Positions 16,451 to 26,061 of a stretch of DNA of 64,000 bases are shown piece by piece. Below the pieces are notes generated by a model. It was not told where the DNA came from and did no database searches. It worked only from the letters and a program-made list of their open reading frames with translations. Position numbers and translations under genes: made by a program. Within the stretch, counting starts at the first letter, position 1. Each line of letters begins with the position of its first letter. The stretch is from Haladaptatus sp. QDMS2 (GTDB lineage: Archaea > Halobacteriota > Halobacteria > Halobacteriales > Halococcaceae): contig NZ_CP119791.1 of assembly GCF_029338295.1 (NCBI RefSeq), positions 806,001 to 870,000 of the forward strand, written 5' to 3'.

Positions 16451-17521
16451 CTACTGGAGTGGGGGTATCGGGGCAGCCTCTGCTGCCGGTTCGAGGTCGA
16501 GTGCGACGCCGTGTGCGCCCTCGCGCTCCTGTGCGCTCGCTGCCACGCGAATGAACTCCGCGTTTGCCCGGGCTTCGGCGATGGTGTGTCCGCCGCAGTA
16601 GCTCACGCCGGACCGCACGCCCGCGAGGAACTCGGAGACGAGCGGCGCGAGGGAGCCTTTGTACGGCGTCAGACCGTCTACGCCCTCGTCGGCCGATGGG
16701 TTGCTCTCCTTGTCCGTTCGGGCGTTCGCGGCCGCCGAACTCGCCATCCCGCGGGTTCGCTTGAACCGCTGGTCGCCGTGGGTGACGATGTCGCCCGGTG
16801 CCTCGTCAGTTCCAGCGAAGAAACTGCCCATCATGACGGTGTCCGCCCCGGCCATGAGCGCCTTCGCTGCGTCGCCCGAGGTGCGGACGCCGCCGTCCGC
16901 GCAGAGTGGAATGCCCAGTTCCGTGGCGACGTCGGCACAGTCGTCGATAGCGGTCAGTTGCGGTTTGCCCGCGCCTGCCACCTCGCGGGTCGTGCAGTGT
17001 GACCCCGGCCCGACGCCGACTTTCACGCCGTCTGCGCCAGCCTCGTAGAGGTCCTGGACGGCTTCGGCGGTGACCACGTTCCCGACGACGAGTTCGGCGT
17101 CGTACTCCCAGTCGATGCGGGCGGCGGCGTCGAGACATGCCTCCATGTGGCCGTGGGCGACGTCCATCATGATACAGTCTGCGCCCGCTTCGAGGCACGC
17201 CTCCGTGCGTTCGCGGTAATCTTCGTTGATGCCGACGGCGGCGGCAACGCGTTCGCCTGCTGCCTTCACGCGTTCGACCTGTGCGGCCTGTTCGGCAATC
17301 GTGAGAAAGCGGTGGATGGTGCCGATGCCACCGAGCCGCGAGAGTTCGATTGCCAGGTCGGCTTCCGTCACTGTGTCCATCGCCGCGCTGACGAGCGGCG
17401 TGTCGAGTTCGAGATTCGGCGTCAAATTTGTCGAGAGGTCGATATCGCTCCGACTGTCCACCGCAGACCGCTGTGGCACGAGGAGCACGTCGCCGTAAGA
17501 AAGTCCCGTTCTGATTTCCAT
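16451..17521 (-). CDS. IMP dehydrogenase/GMP reductase family enzyme without CBS domains
   Basis: The 356-residue TIM barrel carries the IMPDH/GMPR signature: N-terminal [14 protein letters not shown], a phosphate loop and catalytic cysteine in [31 protein letters not shown], and the flap TRGMASS. Full IMPDH has a CBS pair inserted after ~100 residues; here the barrel is uninterrupted, as in GMP reductase and some archaeal paralogues. Which reaction it runs cannot be settled from sequence. ATG 17521 is chosen because the extension to 17554 does not resemble the family. An AACTTAAG element at 17554-17561 is a plausible minus-strand TATA box. Confidence 0.85.
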   Translation of the reverse strand: MEIRTGLSYGDVLLVPQRSAVDSRSDIDLSTNLTPNLELDTPLVSAAMDTVTEADLAIELSRLGGIGTIHRFLTIAEQAAQVERVKAAGERVAAAVGINEDYRERTEACLEAGADCIMMDVAHGHMEACLDAAARIDWEYDAELVVGNVVTAEAVQDLYEAGADGVKVGVGPGSHCTTREVAGAGKPQLTAIDDCADVATELGIPLCADGGVRTSGDAAKALMAGADTVMMGSFFAGTDEAPGDIVTHGDQRFKRTRGMASSAAANARTDKESNPSADEGVDGLTPYKGSLAPLVSEFLAGVRSGVSYCGGHTIAEARANAEFIRVAASAQEREGAHGVALDLEPAAEAAPIPPLQ

Positions 17522-17639
17522 CGTTTGAACCCTCCTACACCAGATAGTTCCCAAACTTAAGCGTACTGAATTGGGTCGCTTCCAGAACGTGGCACGCCGG
17601 AACGGTACACGTAACCCGCAGGACTCCTATGTCTCGCCC

Positions 17640-18794
17640 ATGGACTCAGAGCACATCGAGACGCGCGCCATCCACGCCGGCCAGGAACCCGACGAGGAGA
17701 CGGGTGCGCTGATGACGCCAATCCACGCGAACTCGACGTACGTCCAGGACGGCCCCGGCGAGCACCGTGGCTACGAGTACTCTCGGACGGGCAACCCGAC
17801 GCGCACCGACCTCGAAGCGAATCTCGCCGCGCTCGAAAACGGCGCACACGGGCGCTGTTTCTCCTCGGGGATGGGGGCCATCAACACCGTGCTCAACCTC
17901 CTCGAGTCGGGTGACCACGTCGTCGCGGGCAACGACGTCTACGGGGGCACCCACCGCATCTTCACACAGGTCTACGAGAAGTACGACCTCTCGTTCGACT
18001 TCGTGGACACGACCGATTTATCCGCCGTCCGCGATGCCATGCGCGACGAGACGGCACTCGTCTGGGTCGAGACGCCGACCAACCCGCTGATGAACATAAA
18101 CGACATCGGCGCGCTCGCGGACATCGCCCACGAACACGACGCCCTCTGCACGGTGGACAACACCTTCGCCACGCCGTACCTCCAGCGCCCCCTCGACCAC
18201 GGCGCGGACATCGTCGCCCACTCGCTCACGAAGTACCTCGGCGGCCACTCCGACGTCATCGGCGGCGCGCTCGTCACGGACGACGCAGACTTAGACGAGG
18301 AAATCGGCTTCTACCAGAACTCCGTCGGCGCGACGCCCGGCCCGTTCGGGTGCTTCCTCGTCCTTCGCGGGACGAAAACTCTTCCCGTCCGCATGGACCG
18401 TCACTGCGAGAACGCCCGCGCACTCGCCGAGTGGTTAGCCGACCACGAGAACGTCTCCGAGGTGTTCTACCCCGGCCTCGAATCCCACCCACAACACGAC
18501 CTCGCCGCAGAACAGATGGACGACTTCGGCGGGATGCTCTCGTTCGAATTCGACGGAACGCTCGAACAGGCCAGCACTGTCGTGAGCGAGACTGACGTAT
18601 TCACGCTCGCAGAGAGTCTCGGCGGCGTCGAGAGCCTCATCGAGCAGCCGGCAGCGATGACCCACGCCGCTATCCCGAAAGAAGAGCGCCTCGCAGCAGG
18701 CCTCACGGACAGCCTCATCCGCGTCAGCGTGGGCATCGAACACGTAGACGACCTGAAAGCAGACCTCCAGCAGGCCTTCGACGCCGCGCTGTAG
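17640..18794 (+). CDS. Cystathionine gamma-synthase/lyase family PLP enzyme
   Basis: This fold-type I PLP enzyme acts in transsulfuration, joining or splitting cystathionine, or as a related sulfhydrylase. It has the family pattern ETRAIHAGQEPDEETGAL at the start, YEYSRTGNPTR, the PLP-stacking SSGMGAIN, the VDNTFATPYLQRPL segment, and the PLP lysine in AHSLTKYLGGHSDVIGGAL. The length of 384 is normal. ATG 17640 is used; the earlier in-frame codon gives an unrelated extension. It is divergent from the GuaB-family gene. Synthase, beta-lyase and gamma-lyase activities cannot be separated by eye. Confidence 0.88.
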   Translation: MDSEHIETRAIHAGQEPDEETGALMTPIHANSTYVQDGPGEHRGYEYSRTGNPTRTDLEANLAALENGAHGRCFSSGMGAINTVLNLLESGDHVVAGNDVYGGTHRIFTQVYEKYDLSFDFVDTTDLSAVRDAMRDETALVWVETPTNPLMNINDIGALADIAHEHDALCTVDNTFATPYLQRPLDHGADIVAHSLTKYLGGHSDVIGGALVTDDADLDEEIGFYQNSVGATPGPFGCFLVLRGTKTLPVRMDRHCENARALAEWLADHENVSEVFYPGLESHPQHDLAAEQMDDFGGMLSFEFDGTLEQASTVVSETDVFTLAESLGGVESLIEQPAAMTHAAIPKEERLAAGLTDSLIRVSVGIEHVDDLKADLQQAFDAAL

Positions 18795-18824
18795 CTTTAC
18801 GGCAACCGCCCGCGTAGTGCCCGT

Positions 18825-19490
18825 ATGTCGCTCCCTGCGGCGGTTCACGACATCGCACTCTCCGTCCCGTTTGGTGACCGAGACATCCAGATTCATCCAG
18901 TCGCAATCGAAACTGACCACGGACTCATTCTCGTGGATGCGGCGGTTCCTGACGCGGTCGGTGATATCGACGCCCAACTTGGCGAGTTCGATTATTCCGT
19001 CGAAGACATCGCCATTGTCCTCCTCACGCACCACGACGCAGACCACATCGCTGGCCTCGCACAGGTCGTCGAACGAAGCCGTGCGCTCGTCTGTGCCCAC
19101 CGCGACGAAGCCCCCTACATCGAGGGGCGGAAAGACCCAGTGAAGGGCAACTGGGTTCCTGACCCGGTGTCGGTCGACATCGAACTCGTCGATGGTGTCA
19201 CGTTCCGCACCGACGCCGGCCCGATGCGCGTCGTCGCCACGCCCGGCCACTCACCGGGGCACTGCTCGCTCTATTTCCCGACAGCGCGGACGCTCGTCGC
19301 GGGCGACGCGCTCAACGTGGGCGACGGACTCGTGGGACCAAAGCCGGAGTTCACGCCCGATATGGACGGGGCGATAGAATCGGTTGCGAAACTCGCCCGG
19401 CTGGACGTGGCAACCACTCACTGCTACCACGGCGGAACCGTGGACGAAGGGACGAGCCGAATCAAGCGAATACGCGACGAACTCCAGTAG
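18825..19490 (+). CDS. MBL-fold metallo-hydrolase
   Basis: The 221-residue protein has the metallo-beta-lactamase fold motif LLTHHDADHIAGL (HxHxDH at about residues 67-72), a second histidine in VVATPGHSPGHCSL, the bridging aspartate in LVAGDALNVGDGL, and a late THCYHGG. It resembles glyoxalase II-like and lactonase-like members. The substrate is unknown. It follows the cystathionine-enzyme gene by 30 bp and could share its transcript. Confidence 0.85.
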   Translation: MSLPAAVHDIALSVPFGDRDIQIHPVAIETDHGLILVDAAVPDAVGDIDAQLGEFDYSVEDIAIVLLTHHDADHIAGLAQVVERSRALVCAHRDEAPYIEGRKDPVKGNWVPDPVSVDIELVDGVTFRTDAGPMRVVATPGHSPGHCSLYFPTARTLVAGDALNVGDGLVGPKPEFTPDMDGAIESVAKLARLDVATTHCYHGGTVDEGTSRIKRIRDELQ

Positions 19491-19537
19491 TCGCGTCGCT
19501 CTTCGATCGCTGTCCCGAAAGAAGTGACGCGTCGGCG

Positions 19538-19804
19538 TTAGATACGGCCGACGTTCTCGACGGAGACGGACTCGACCCCGTCGACTTCGATGAACGCTTC
19601 TTCGACTGCTTCCGTGCCGCCGGCACCGTCGGGGACGATGACGGTTGGCAGGAGTGCGATGAGGCCGAACGCGACGTTGTCGCGCTCGAAGCCGTTGATC
19701 TTTGCGCCCTCGGGCAGGGCCTGCTCCAGGCGGTCCTGGAGGTCGTCGAGATCGATTTCAGGGCTGCTCGGCATGACCTTCATCTTGGCGGCTACTTTTC
19801 CCAT
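19538..19804 (-). CDS. ef1b: Translation elongation factor aEF-1beta
   Basis: aEF-1beta is the guanine-nucleotide exchange factor for EF-1alpha. The 88-residue ferredoxin-like protein matches in length and pattern: [20 protein letters not shown], the [17 protein letters not shown] central strand and the terminal [19 protein letters not shown]. It starts two bases after the stop of the zinc micro-protein gene, so the two are almost certainly one operon. Confidence 0.95.
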   Translation of the reverse strand: MGKVAAKMKVMPSSPEIDLDDLQDRLEQALPEGAKINGFERDNVAFGLIALLPTVIVPDGAGGTEAVEEAFIEVDGVESVSVENVGRI

Positions 19805-19806
19805 GA

Positions 19807-19986
19807 TTATGGACCCGTGAATCCGCAGTCAGGACACTCATAGAGGTTACTCTGCTTTCGGCACTTCGCACAGCGGTAAATCTGCTGGCCGCAGTCTGGA
19901 CACTTGAATGCGGCGGCGTTGGTGCCGGAAATGTTGATTCCGCACGAAACGCACTTCCGTGCAGAAACTTGTTGACTCCCGCTCAT
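19807..19986 (-). CDS. Four-CPxCG zinc-finger micro-protein, HVO_2753-like
   Basis: The 59-residue protein has four cysteine pairs: CVSCG, CPDCG, CAKC and CPDCG, enough for two zinc sites. It closely resembles the characterised Haloferax micro-protein HVO_2753, which binds two zinc ions and affects swarming and biofilm formation; I rely on memory for this. ATG 19986 is chosen because the upstream extension is unlike the family. Placement directly before aEF-1beta suggests a link to translation or ribosome-bound regulation, which is an inference. Confidence 0.88.
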   Translation of the reverse strand: MSGSQQVSARKCVSCGINISGTNAAAFKCPDCGQQIYRCAKCRKQSNLYECPDCGFTGP

Positions 19987-20038
19987 ACCCCCTCCTTCCG
20001 TCTCGCCGCTTTTAACCGTTATCAAACGCGGTGGGAAC

Positions 20039-20614
20039 TCAACTGCCCGGCAGAATATCGCCGAGCGCAGCGCCGATGACCATCGGCACGAACGCAACGC
20101 TCACCTGACAGAACGCGAGCCACGGGTCGGCCCAGCCAACCCGTCCCCACGCGCTCATCATGAGCACCGCCGCGCCAAAGGAGATGCCGACGACGCCGAC
20201 CAGTCGCCGGGGGAACACTCCGAGGATAGGGTTCGTAATCCGCACGTCCTGAATGTCCGCGACGTAGAGCAGGCCGATGACGATGCCGACGGCGATGAGC
20301 ACCGTCGCAACCAGATACAACGGGTGCGTCGAGATGAATGCTCCCGCTTCGAGCGTGCCACTTTCGACGAACATCGGGATGCCGAAGATGATGGCTCCGA
20401 CGAACGCCTCCGCGGCGTCCGCCCGGTCGAAACCCTTGATCGTGTTCCCGAACACGGAGGCGGTGGTCTGCCCGACTTCCATCGCGACGGCACGCGCCTC
20501 GCGGACCTGTTCTTTCGCCTGTTCGTCGACCGTGGATTCGAGGCGGTCGAACTGCTGGGCGAGGTCCGCGAGCGTCGACCCCCCGTCTCGTGACCCGTTT
20601 CCACGGTCGTCCAT
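20039..20614 (-). CDS. DUF2391-type integral membrane protein
   Basis: The 191-residue protein has a charged cytoplasmic N-terminus with a likely coiled coil (residues ~12-45, [20 protein letters not shown]), then five hydrophobic segments from [20 protein letters not shown] to the C-terminal [18 protein letters not shown]. This layout fits the DUF2391 family of putative membrane proteins, for which no function is known. ATG 20614 is preferred to the longer frame to 20683, which lacks membrane-protein character. Confidence 0.65.
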   Translation of the reverse strand: MDDRGNGSRDGGSTLADLAQQFDRLESTVDEQAKEQVREARAVAMEVGQTTASVFGNTIKGFDRADAAEAFVGAIIFGIPMFVESGTLEAGAFISTHPLYLVATVLIAVGIVIGLLYVADIQDVRITNPILGVFPRRLVGVVGISFGAAVLMMSAWGRVGWADPWLAFCQVSVAFVPMVIGAALGDILPGS

Positions 20615-20752
20615 ACCCGACAGTCCCACGCGGTAACTAAAAGTGTGCCTGCGTCCCGTACCGAAAACAGGCGGTTGAGTCAATTACTCTGCGAGCGTCT
20701 ACGTAGGTGTGACCAGCGCGGAATCGCTCCAAAATTCCGAGAGAGTGCTTCG

Positions 20753-21286
20753 ATGATTGGCCAGTTACTCGGCGACGACATCGAGCCTTCGGGCCGATAC
20801 ATCGCCGAACTCGTCTATGGCGCAAACGACGGCATCGTCACCACGTTCGCCGTCGTCGCTGGCGTCGCCGGGGCCACGCTCTCGCCGACCATCGTCATCA
20901 TCCTCGGCGTTGCCAACCTCTTTGCAGACGGCTTCTCGATGGGGATGAGCAACTTTCTCAGCCGTCGGTCTGACATCGCCTACAGAGAGACGATTGGTGA
21001 AGCGCCGGTCGCAGACGACAAAACGCCTGGAAAGACGGCCTTCGCCACCTTCCTCGGGTTCGTGACGATCGGGTGGACTCCGCTTCTACCCTACGTGTTC
21101 GGCATGGAACCGGCGTTCACCATCTCGATTTTCGTCACTGCGTTCGTCTTCTTCTTCGTCGGCGCGAGTCGAAGCTTCGTCACGTCGCTGGGCTGGCTTC
21201 GCGCCGGTCTCGAAATGCTCGTCGTCGGGATGCTCGCCGCAGGCGTGGCCTACGCCATCGGTGCGGCCATTGCGGGACTCCTCTAA
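20753..21286 (+). CDS. VIT1/CCC1-family membrane protein
   Basis: The 177-residue protein has the VIT/CCC1 signature [20 protein letters not shown] in its first helix, then [18 protein letters not shown], both typical of iron/manganese transporters of this family. Three further membrane segments follow. The cytoplasmic metal-binding region between TM2 and TM3, long in plant and yeast VIT1, is reduced here to about 25 residues ([20 protein letters not shown]). It converges with uspA (stop-to-stop distance one base). A transport substrate such as Fe2+ or Mn2+ is likely but not shown. Confidence 0.8.
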   Translation: MIGQLLGDDIEPSGRYIAELVYGANDGIVTTFAVVAGVAGATLSPTIVIILGVANLFADGFSMGMSNFLSRRSDIAYRETIGEAPVADDKTPGKTAFATFLGFVTIGWTPLLPYVFGMEPAFTISIFVTAFVFFFVGASRSFVTSLGWLRAGLEMLVVGMLAAGVAYAIGAAIAGLL

Positions 21287-21287
21287 C

Positions 21288-21716
21288 TCAGGCTGGTCCT
21301 TCTCGAATCGTCAGCACCGGTACCGGTGACATACGAACGACGCGCTCTGCGGTACTCCCGAGAAAGTACCGGCTGACTCCACGACGTCCGTGTGTTCCCA
21401 TCACGACGAGGTCCACGTCGTGTTCGGTCGCGTAGTCCACGATTTCGTCGTCCGGAACGCCGACGACGACGGTCCCCGCTGTGGCAACTCCGGCCTTCGT
21501 TCCTCCGTCACGGGCTTTCTCGATGACCTTCGCCCCCTCGCGTTCGAGTCCTGCCTGGATGTCGTCGAGGAGGAGTACCTCACCGTAGTGACTCGTATCG
21601 ACCACGTAGAGAAAGTGAATGTGTGCACCGACCACATGCGCGAGCGAGATCGCGTGGTTCTCGGCGAGAGCCGCCCCATCACTCCCGTCGGTGGGGACGA
21701 GAATCGTGTCGTACAT
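21288..21716 (-). CDS. Universal stress protein UspA family
   Basis: The 142-residue protein is a standard UspA fold. The N-terminal strand is MYDTILVPTDGSDGAALAEN and the C-terminal ATP-binding motif is VVMGTHGRRGVSRYFLGSTAERVVR, matching G-2x-G-9x-G(S/T). It is therefore likely ATP-binding. It sits between two VIT-family genes, convergent with the first and divergent from the second. Confidence 0.92.
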   Translation of the reverse strand: MYDTILVPTDGSDGAALAENHAISLAHVVGAHIHFLYVVDTSHYGEVLLLDDIQAGLEREGAKVIEKARDGGTKAGVATAGTVVVGVPDDEIVDYATEHDVDLVVMGTHGRRGVSRYFLGSTAERVVRMSPVPVLTIREGPA

Positions 21717-21813
21717 GCAAGAAGTAGGGTGGATACTTCGGTGAACTTGTCGGTGAACCGCCGTAAGGAGGCGAGCCTACGGGGCTAAGCCGTCTGCAAG
21801 CGTTTATGCTGTC

Positions 21814-22938
21814 ATGGTCACCGCTGCTGACAGAGCTCGGTATCTTGCTAACTGGCAGGATGAAATCGACAGCGCGTCACTCTATCGAACAATCGCCGCG
21901 AGTGAACCACAACCGCAACTCGCGGAGGTATACGCACGACTCGCCGAAACGGAAGCTGAACACGCGGCCTTCTGGGCCGAGAAGGCCGAGGCCGCAGGCG
22001 GAACGCTTCCACCGGAACGCCCATCGTGGCGGGCACGAACGCTCGGCTGGCTCGCCCGGCGATTCGGCCCGAACCTGATTCTCCCGACGCTCACCGCCGC
22101 GGAGAATGCAGGACGGTCTTCCTACCTCGGGCAACCGGAAGTCGCGGGAACCACCCTGCCTGCGGACGAACGCTCGCACGCGACTTTGCTCCGGACCATC
22201 GACGCGACAGGGGGCGTCGAAGGGAGTACGCTCGCCCGACTGGAAGGTCGTCATCGCTCTGCGAGCGGGAACGCCCTTCGGGCTGCCGTTCTCGGGGCGA
22301 ACGACGGCCTCGTCTCGAATCTGAGTCTCGTGATGGGCGTCGCGGGTGCGGCACTTTCCGGGTCTGCCATCCTCATCACTGGCCTCGCCGGACTGCTCGC
22401 CGGGGCGGGTTCGATGGCCATGGGCGAGTGGCTCTCGGTCCAGAGTTCGCGCGAACTCTACCAGCGTCAAATCGACATCGAAGCCGAAGAACTCCGTACG
22501 GTTCCAGCCGAAGAAGCCGAAGAACTCGCGCTCATCTACCAAGCGAAAGGGTTGCCGGAAGAACAGGCCCGCCACCTTGCGGACCGACTCGTTTCTGACG
22601 AGCAGACGGCGCTCGACACGCTGGCTCGTGAAGAACTCGGTATCAATCCCGAAGAACTCGGGGGTTCCGCGTGGGAGGCGGCGGCCACTTCGTTCGTGCT
22701 GTTTGCGCTCGGAGCCATCGTCCCCGTCGCGCCCTTTGCGTTCCTCAGCGGGACCACGGCCGTCGTCACCAGCCTCGGACTCAGCGCCGTCGCACTGTTC
22801 GCCATCGGTGCTGCAATCACCCTTCTCACCGGTCGGAGCCTGCTCTATTCCGGTGGCCGTCAGGTACTCATCGGGCTTGCTGCGGCCGCGCTCACCTTCG
22901 GCGTCGGGACGCTCATCGGCGTCTCGCTCGCCGGGTAA
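21814..22938 (+). CDS. Ferritin-like domain fused to a VIT/CCC1 transporter (MbfA-like)
   Basis: Residues ~1-140 form a rubrerythrin/ferritin-like domain with diiron-type motifs: DEIDSASLYRTIA, ETEAEHAAFW (ExxH) and DERSHATLLRTID. Residues ~155-374 are a VIT/CCC1 domain with LGANDGLVSNLSLVMGVAGA, AGSMAMGEWLSVQSSRELY, a charged helical loop to ~275, and three C-terminal helices. The architecture matches the bacterial iron exporter MbfA, in which the soluble domain senses or delivers iron to the membrane domain. Iron or manganese export is the best inference. ATG 21814 is used. Confidence 0.82.
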   Translation: MVTAADRARYLANWQDEIDSASLYRTIAASEPQPQLAEVYARLAETEAEHAAFWAEKAEAAGGTLPPERPSWRARTLGWLARRFGPNLILPTLTAAENAGRSSYLGQPEVAGTTLPADERSHATLLRTIDATGGVEGSTLARLEGRHRSASGNALRAAVLGANDGLVSNLSLVMGVAGAALSGSAILITGLAGLLAGAGSMAMGEWLSVQSSRELYQRQIDIEAEELRTVPAEEAEELALIYQAKGLPEEQARHLADRLVSDEQTALDTLAREELGINPEELGGSAWEAAATSFVLFALGAIVPVAPFAFLSGTTAVVTSLGLSAVALFAIGAAITLLTGRSLLYSGGRQVLIGLAAAALTFGVGTLIGVSLAG

Positions 22939-23754
22939 TCAGCGGCCCGTCCACTCGGGGTCGCGCTTCTCGAAGAAGGCGTCCATGCCCTCCTGTTTAT
23001 CTTCCGTGGCGAACAACTGCGTGAACAGTTCGGCCTCGTACTCGATGCCTTGGTCGAGGCTCATCCGCGAAGCTGCTTTGATGGCGTCTTTCGCAAATTC
23101 GAGCGCCACGGGACTCTTCGCGGCCATCTTCCCCGCAAGGTCGTAGACGCGCTCGTCGAATTCGTCGTCGCCGTACACCTCGTCTACGAGGCCGATTTCC
23201 TGCGCGTCCGCAGCGGAAATCAGCTCGCCAGAGAGAATCAGGCGCATCGCGTGGCCCTCCCCAACGAGGCGAGTCAGGCGCTGAGTGCCGCCGCCGCCGG
23301 GGATGATGCCGAGATTAATCTCTGGTTGCCCCAGTTTCGCCTTCTCGTAGGCGATGCGCACGTCGCAGGCCTGGGCAAGTTCACAGCCGCCGCCGAGCGC
23401 GTGGCCGTTGATGCGGGCGATGACCGGCTTCGGGAGTTCGTCTACCAACTCGTACACACGGGGCCGACGGCTCACCGTGCGCTGTTCGAGCGCGGAGCGT
23501 TCTCGCAACTCGCCGACGTCCGCCCCGGCGACGAACGCCTTCGCCTCGTCAGAGCCTGTGAGCACGACGACGCGAACCTCGTCTGCCTCCTCGATTGCGC
23601 TGAATAGTTTCTTCAACTCCTCTCGAACCTGCGCGTTCAGGGCGTTTCGGGCGTCCGGGCGGTCGATGGTGACCGTAGCGACGTGTTCGACCTCGCTTCC
23701 CACGTCGAGGTGGACGAGCGAGCAGTCTGCTGCCACGGCTTCGAGGTCGCTCAT
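22939..23754 (-). CDS. Enoyl-CoA hydratase/isomerase family protein
   Basis: This crotonase-fold protein (271 aa) probably hydrates a 2-enoyl-CoA in beta-oxidation or the lower phenylacetate pathway. It has the CoA-binding IDRPDARNALN, the oxyanion-hole segment AFVAGADVGEL, and the catalytic region INGHALGGGCELAQACD with the glutamate, followed by GIIPGGGGTQRL containing a second acidic-loop position. It overlaps the 3-hydroxyacyl-CoA dehydrogenase gene by four bases. The PaaF or PaaG equivalent is plausible given the neighbourhood. Confidence 0.88.
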   Translation of the reverse strand: MSDLEAVAADCSLVHLDVGSEVEHVATVTIDRPDARNALNAQVREELKKLFSAIEEADEVRVVVLTGSDEAKAFVAGADVGELRERSALEQRTVSRRPRVYELVDELPKPVIARINGHALGGGCELAQACDVRIAYEKAKLGQPEINLGIIPGGGGTQRLTRLVGEGHAMRLILSGELISAADAQEIGLVDEVYGDDEFDERVYDLAGKMAAKSPVALEFAKDAIKAASRMSLDQGIEYEAELFTQLFATEDKQEGMDAFFEKRDPEWTGR

Positions 23755-24623
23755 CGTTCCACCTCGCCGACGTTCTCACCGTTCTCCCACCGGTAGAATC
23801 CCTGCCCTGATTTCTTCCCGTGATGGCCGGCCCGGACCTTCCGCTTGAGCACCTGCGGCGGCCGGAATCGCTCACCGAGTTCCTCACGCAGGTATTCGAG
23901 GATGTCGAGTCGCACGTCCAGGCCCACGAGGTCGGTCAGTTCGAGCGGTCCCATCGGGTGGTTGTAACCGAGCGTCATCGCCGCGTCGATGTCGGCGGCG
24001 CTCGCGACGCCCTCTTCGTACATTCGCATGGCTTCGACGCCAATGGCGACGCCGAGACGAGAGGAGGCAAAACCGGGCGAGTCGGTGACGACGATGGGCG
24101 TCTTCGCGATGCCCTCGACGAACTCGACGGCCACCTCGCGCGTGGCGTCGTCGGTCTGCTCTGCGAGGACGACTTCCACGAGCGCCATGATGTGCACCGG
24201 ATTGAAAAAGTGGATGCCGACGGCCCGGTGTGGGTCGCTAAGTTCGCTCGCGATGGCCGTCACCGACAGCGAGGAGGTGTTCGTCGCGAGAATGGCGTCG
24301 TCGGGCGCGACCGCCTCCACATCCGCGAACACCTGCTGTTTGAGGTCGAGGCGCTCGGGGACGGCCTCCACGATGAGGTCGGCGTCGCCCGCCGCTTCCT
24401 TCAGGTCCGTCGTCGTCGTGATGCGCGAGCGTGCTGCGTCCATCTCGTCCGCGGTGAGTTTGTCGTGCTCGACGCCGCCCTGGAGGTTGCGTTCGATAGC
24501 CGAGACGCCCTCGCTCAGGACGCTCTCGTCGATGTCTCGCAGAAAAACGTCGTGGCCGGCCATCGCGCTCACCTGCGCGATACCGTGGCCCATGGTCCCT
24601 GCACCGAGTACGGTGACGTGCAT
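23751..24623 (-). CDS. 3-hydroxyacyl-CoA dehydrogenase
   Basis: This NAD-dependent dehydrogenase (290 aa) oxidises 3-hydroxyacyl-CoA. The dinucleotide-binding motif VTVLGAGTMGHGIAQVSA is at residues 3-20, followed by the catalytic His in VGIHFFNPVHIMALVEVV and the substrate loop DSPGFASSRL. The C-terminal helical domain begins at about residue 185. ATG 24623 places the Rossmann motif at the N-terminus as usual. It is PaaH-like by context and is coupled to the enoyl-CoA hydratase gene. Confidence 0.9.
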   Translation of the reverse strand: MHVTVLGAGTMGHGIAQVSAMAGHDVFLRDIDESVLSEGVSAIERNLQGGVEHDKLTADEMDAARSRITTTTDLKEAAGDADLIVEAVPERLDLKQQVFADVEAVAPDDAILATNTSSLSVTAIASELSDPHRAVGIHFFNPVHIMALVEVVLAEQTDDATREVAVEFVEGIAKTPIVVTDSPGFASSRLGVAIGVEAMRMYEEGVASAADIDAAMTLGYNHPMGPLELTDLVGLDVRLDILEYLREELGERFRPPQVLKRKVRAGHHGKKSGQGFYRWENGENVGEVER

Positions 24624-24648
24624 ACCGAAAGACCGCACGCGAACCGGG

Positions 24649-26061
24649 TTAATCGTTACCGTCGGCCGGACGCACCTTGAAGCCGTAACGGGTGACCCCT
24701 TCCTGGGTGTAGATGCGCCGGATGACTGCCTGCACGCGGTCGCCGACCGCGAGGTCGCCGTGGGCCACCTGTGCGGGGGCGCTCACCGTGTCACCCTCGT
24801 AGTCGAAGGCGACGATGGTGATGCCAAAGTCGCCGCTCTGTGCCTGCTGGACCGCGAACTCCGGCGGTGCGCCACCTTGTCCAACTCTGGTCACCGCTTC
24901 GACCGTTCCAGTCCCGGGTAACTGTATTGGGTCGTAGTCACCGAGGTGGCCGCACGCGTCGCAGGCACCCTCCGGCGGGAAGGCGAGCGCCCCGCACTCG
25001 GTGCATTTCCCGGCGATGAGTCGGTGGCGGTGCGGGAGTGACTGGTGCCACGCAGGCATGGAGACGTAGGCTCCGCCGCCTGTGGGCGAGTCACCGGTCA
25101 GGTCGCCTCGGAGCCGGAGGTACTCGGCGTACTCGATTTCCTCGCTCTCGTCGAGGGCGAGATTCGTCGCCACATCGTCTCCCTCGATGACGAGCGCGTC
25201 CGCGCCGCCGCCGGCCCCGTAACCGACCGCGAGGAGACGTTCGTGGCCCGCGTCGAGCGCCTTCGCGATACCGAGTGGGGCGCTCGCTGCGCCGGTGTCT
25301 CCGAGGTCGTGGACCGTCGTCCCGTTTTGGACGAGGCCTGCCTCGAAGCCGAGCGCCTTGGCCGCGCGATACGGGAGTTTCCCGTCGGGTGACTGGAGGC
25401 AGACCGCCCCGACGTCGCCGGGATACACTTGCTCGACTGCACCCCGGATGGTCGCGGAGAACGCCTCGCGGTCGTACCCCGTGACGCCCAACCCTTCGAC
25501 GAACTCACTCCCGCGCTGGCGGAAACGGGTGCCGGGATACGGTGTCGTGTATTCTGCCTGACTTACGACCGCTGCGCCCGTCTCGCCGAGGACGAAGGCT
25601 ACTGCCCCTGCCCCGGCGGCGTGTTCGTGTGAATCCGATGGATGGCCACGCGGACTGTCGCTCGCGATGACGAGCCCGACGCTATCGTGCCACGGTCCAG
25701 ATTCGAGGCTGGCGACGAGGGCGCGGGTCCCAGCGCGGGTGCTCCCACCGAACTGCTGGTGGGTGGCGGTCTCAGAGACGGCAAGCATCGACCCGAGGCG
25801 GGCGGTCAGCTCCTCCTCTTCTGCGGGCGGCGTGGAAGACGCGAACGAAAGGTGGGCGACGTCTTCGCCGGTCAGGTCCGCCGCTTCGAGTACGCGTTTA
25901 CCCGCCTCGACGGCCATCGTGAGGGCGTCCTCGTCCGCGTCGAGCACCGACTTTTGTTTGATTCCCGCCGGCCCGCGACTCCATTCCGCCGCGAACTCCT
26001 TCGCCGAGATTCGGAATCGAGGCGCGTACGCCCCGACCGCCGTGATTTTCGGCACGGTCAT
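24649..26061 (-). CDS. HMG-CoA-synthase-like domain fused to a DUF35 zinc-ribbon/OB domain
   Basis: Residues ~1-330 form a thiolase/KAS-III-like fold similar to HMG-CoA synthase (VPKITAVGAYAPRFRIS; GEDVAHLSFASSTPP). Where HMG-CoA synthase has its acylated cysteine, this protein reads QQFGGSTRAGTRALVAS with no cysteine. Residues ~345-470 are a DUF35 module with a zinc ribbon (CTECGALAFPPEGACDACG) and an OB fold (GTGTVEAVTRVGQGG). The stop of the thiolase gene upstream overlaps its start by four bases. It probably forms an acyl-CoA-handling complex with that thiolase rather than making HMG-CoA. Confidence 0.8.
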   Translation of the reverse strand: MTVPKITAVGAYAPRFRISAKEFAAEWSRGPAGIKQKSVLDADEDALTMAVEAGKRVLEAADLTGEDVAHLSFASSTPPAEEEELTARLGSMLAVSETATHQQFGGSTRAGTRALVASLESGPWHDSVGLVIASDSPRGHPSDSHEHAAGAGAVAFVLGETGAAVVSQAEYTTPYPGTRFRQRGSEFVEGLGVTGYDREAFSATIRGAVEQVYPGDVGAVCLQSPDGKLPYRAAKALGFEAGLVQNGTTVHDLGDTGAASAPLGIAKALDAGHERLLAVGYGAGGGADALVIEGDDVATNLALDESEEIEYAEYLRLRGDLTGDSPTGGGAYVSMPAWHQSLPHRHRLIAGKCTECGALAFPPEGACDACGHLGDYDPIQLPGTGTVEAVTRVGQGGAPPEFAVQQAQSGDFGITIVAFDYEGDTVSAPAQVAHGDLAVGDRVQAVIRRIYTQEGVTRYGFKVRPADGND

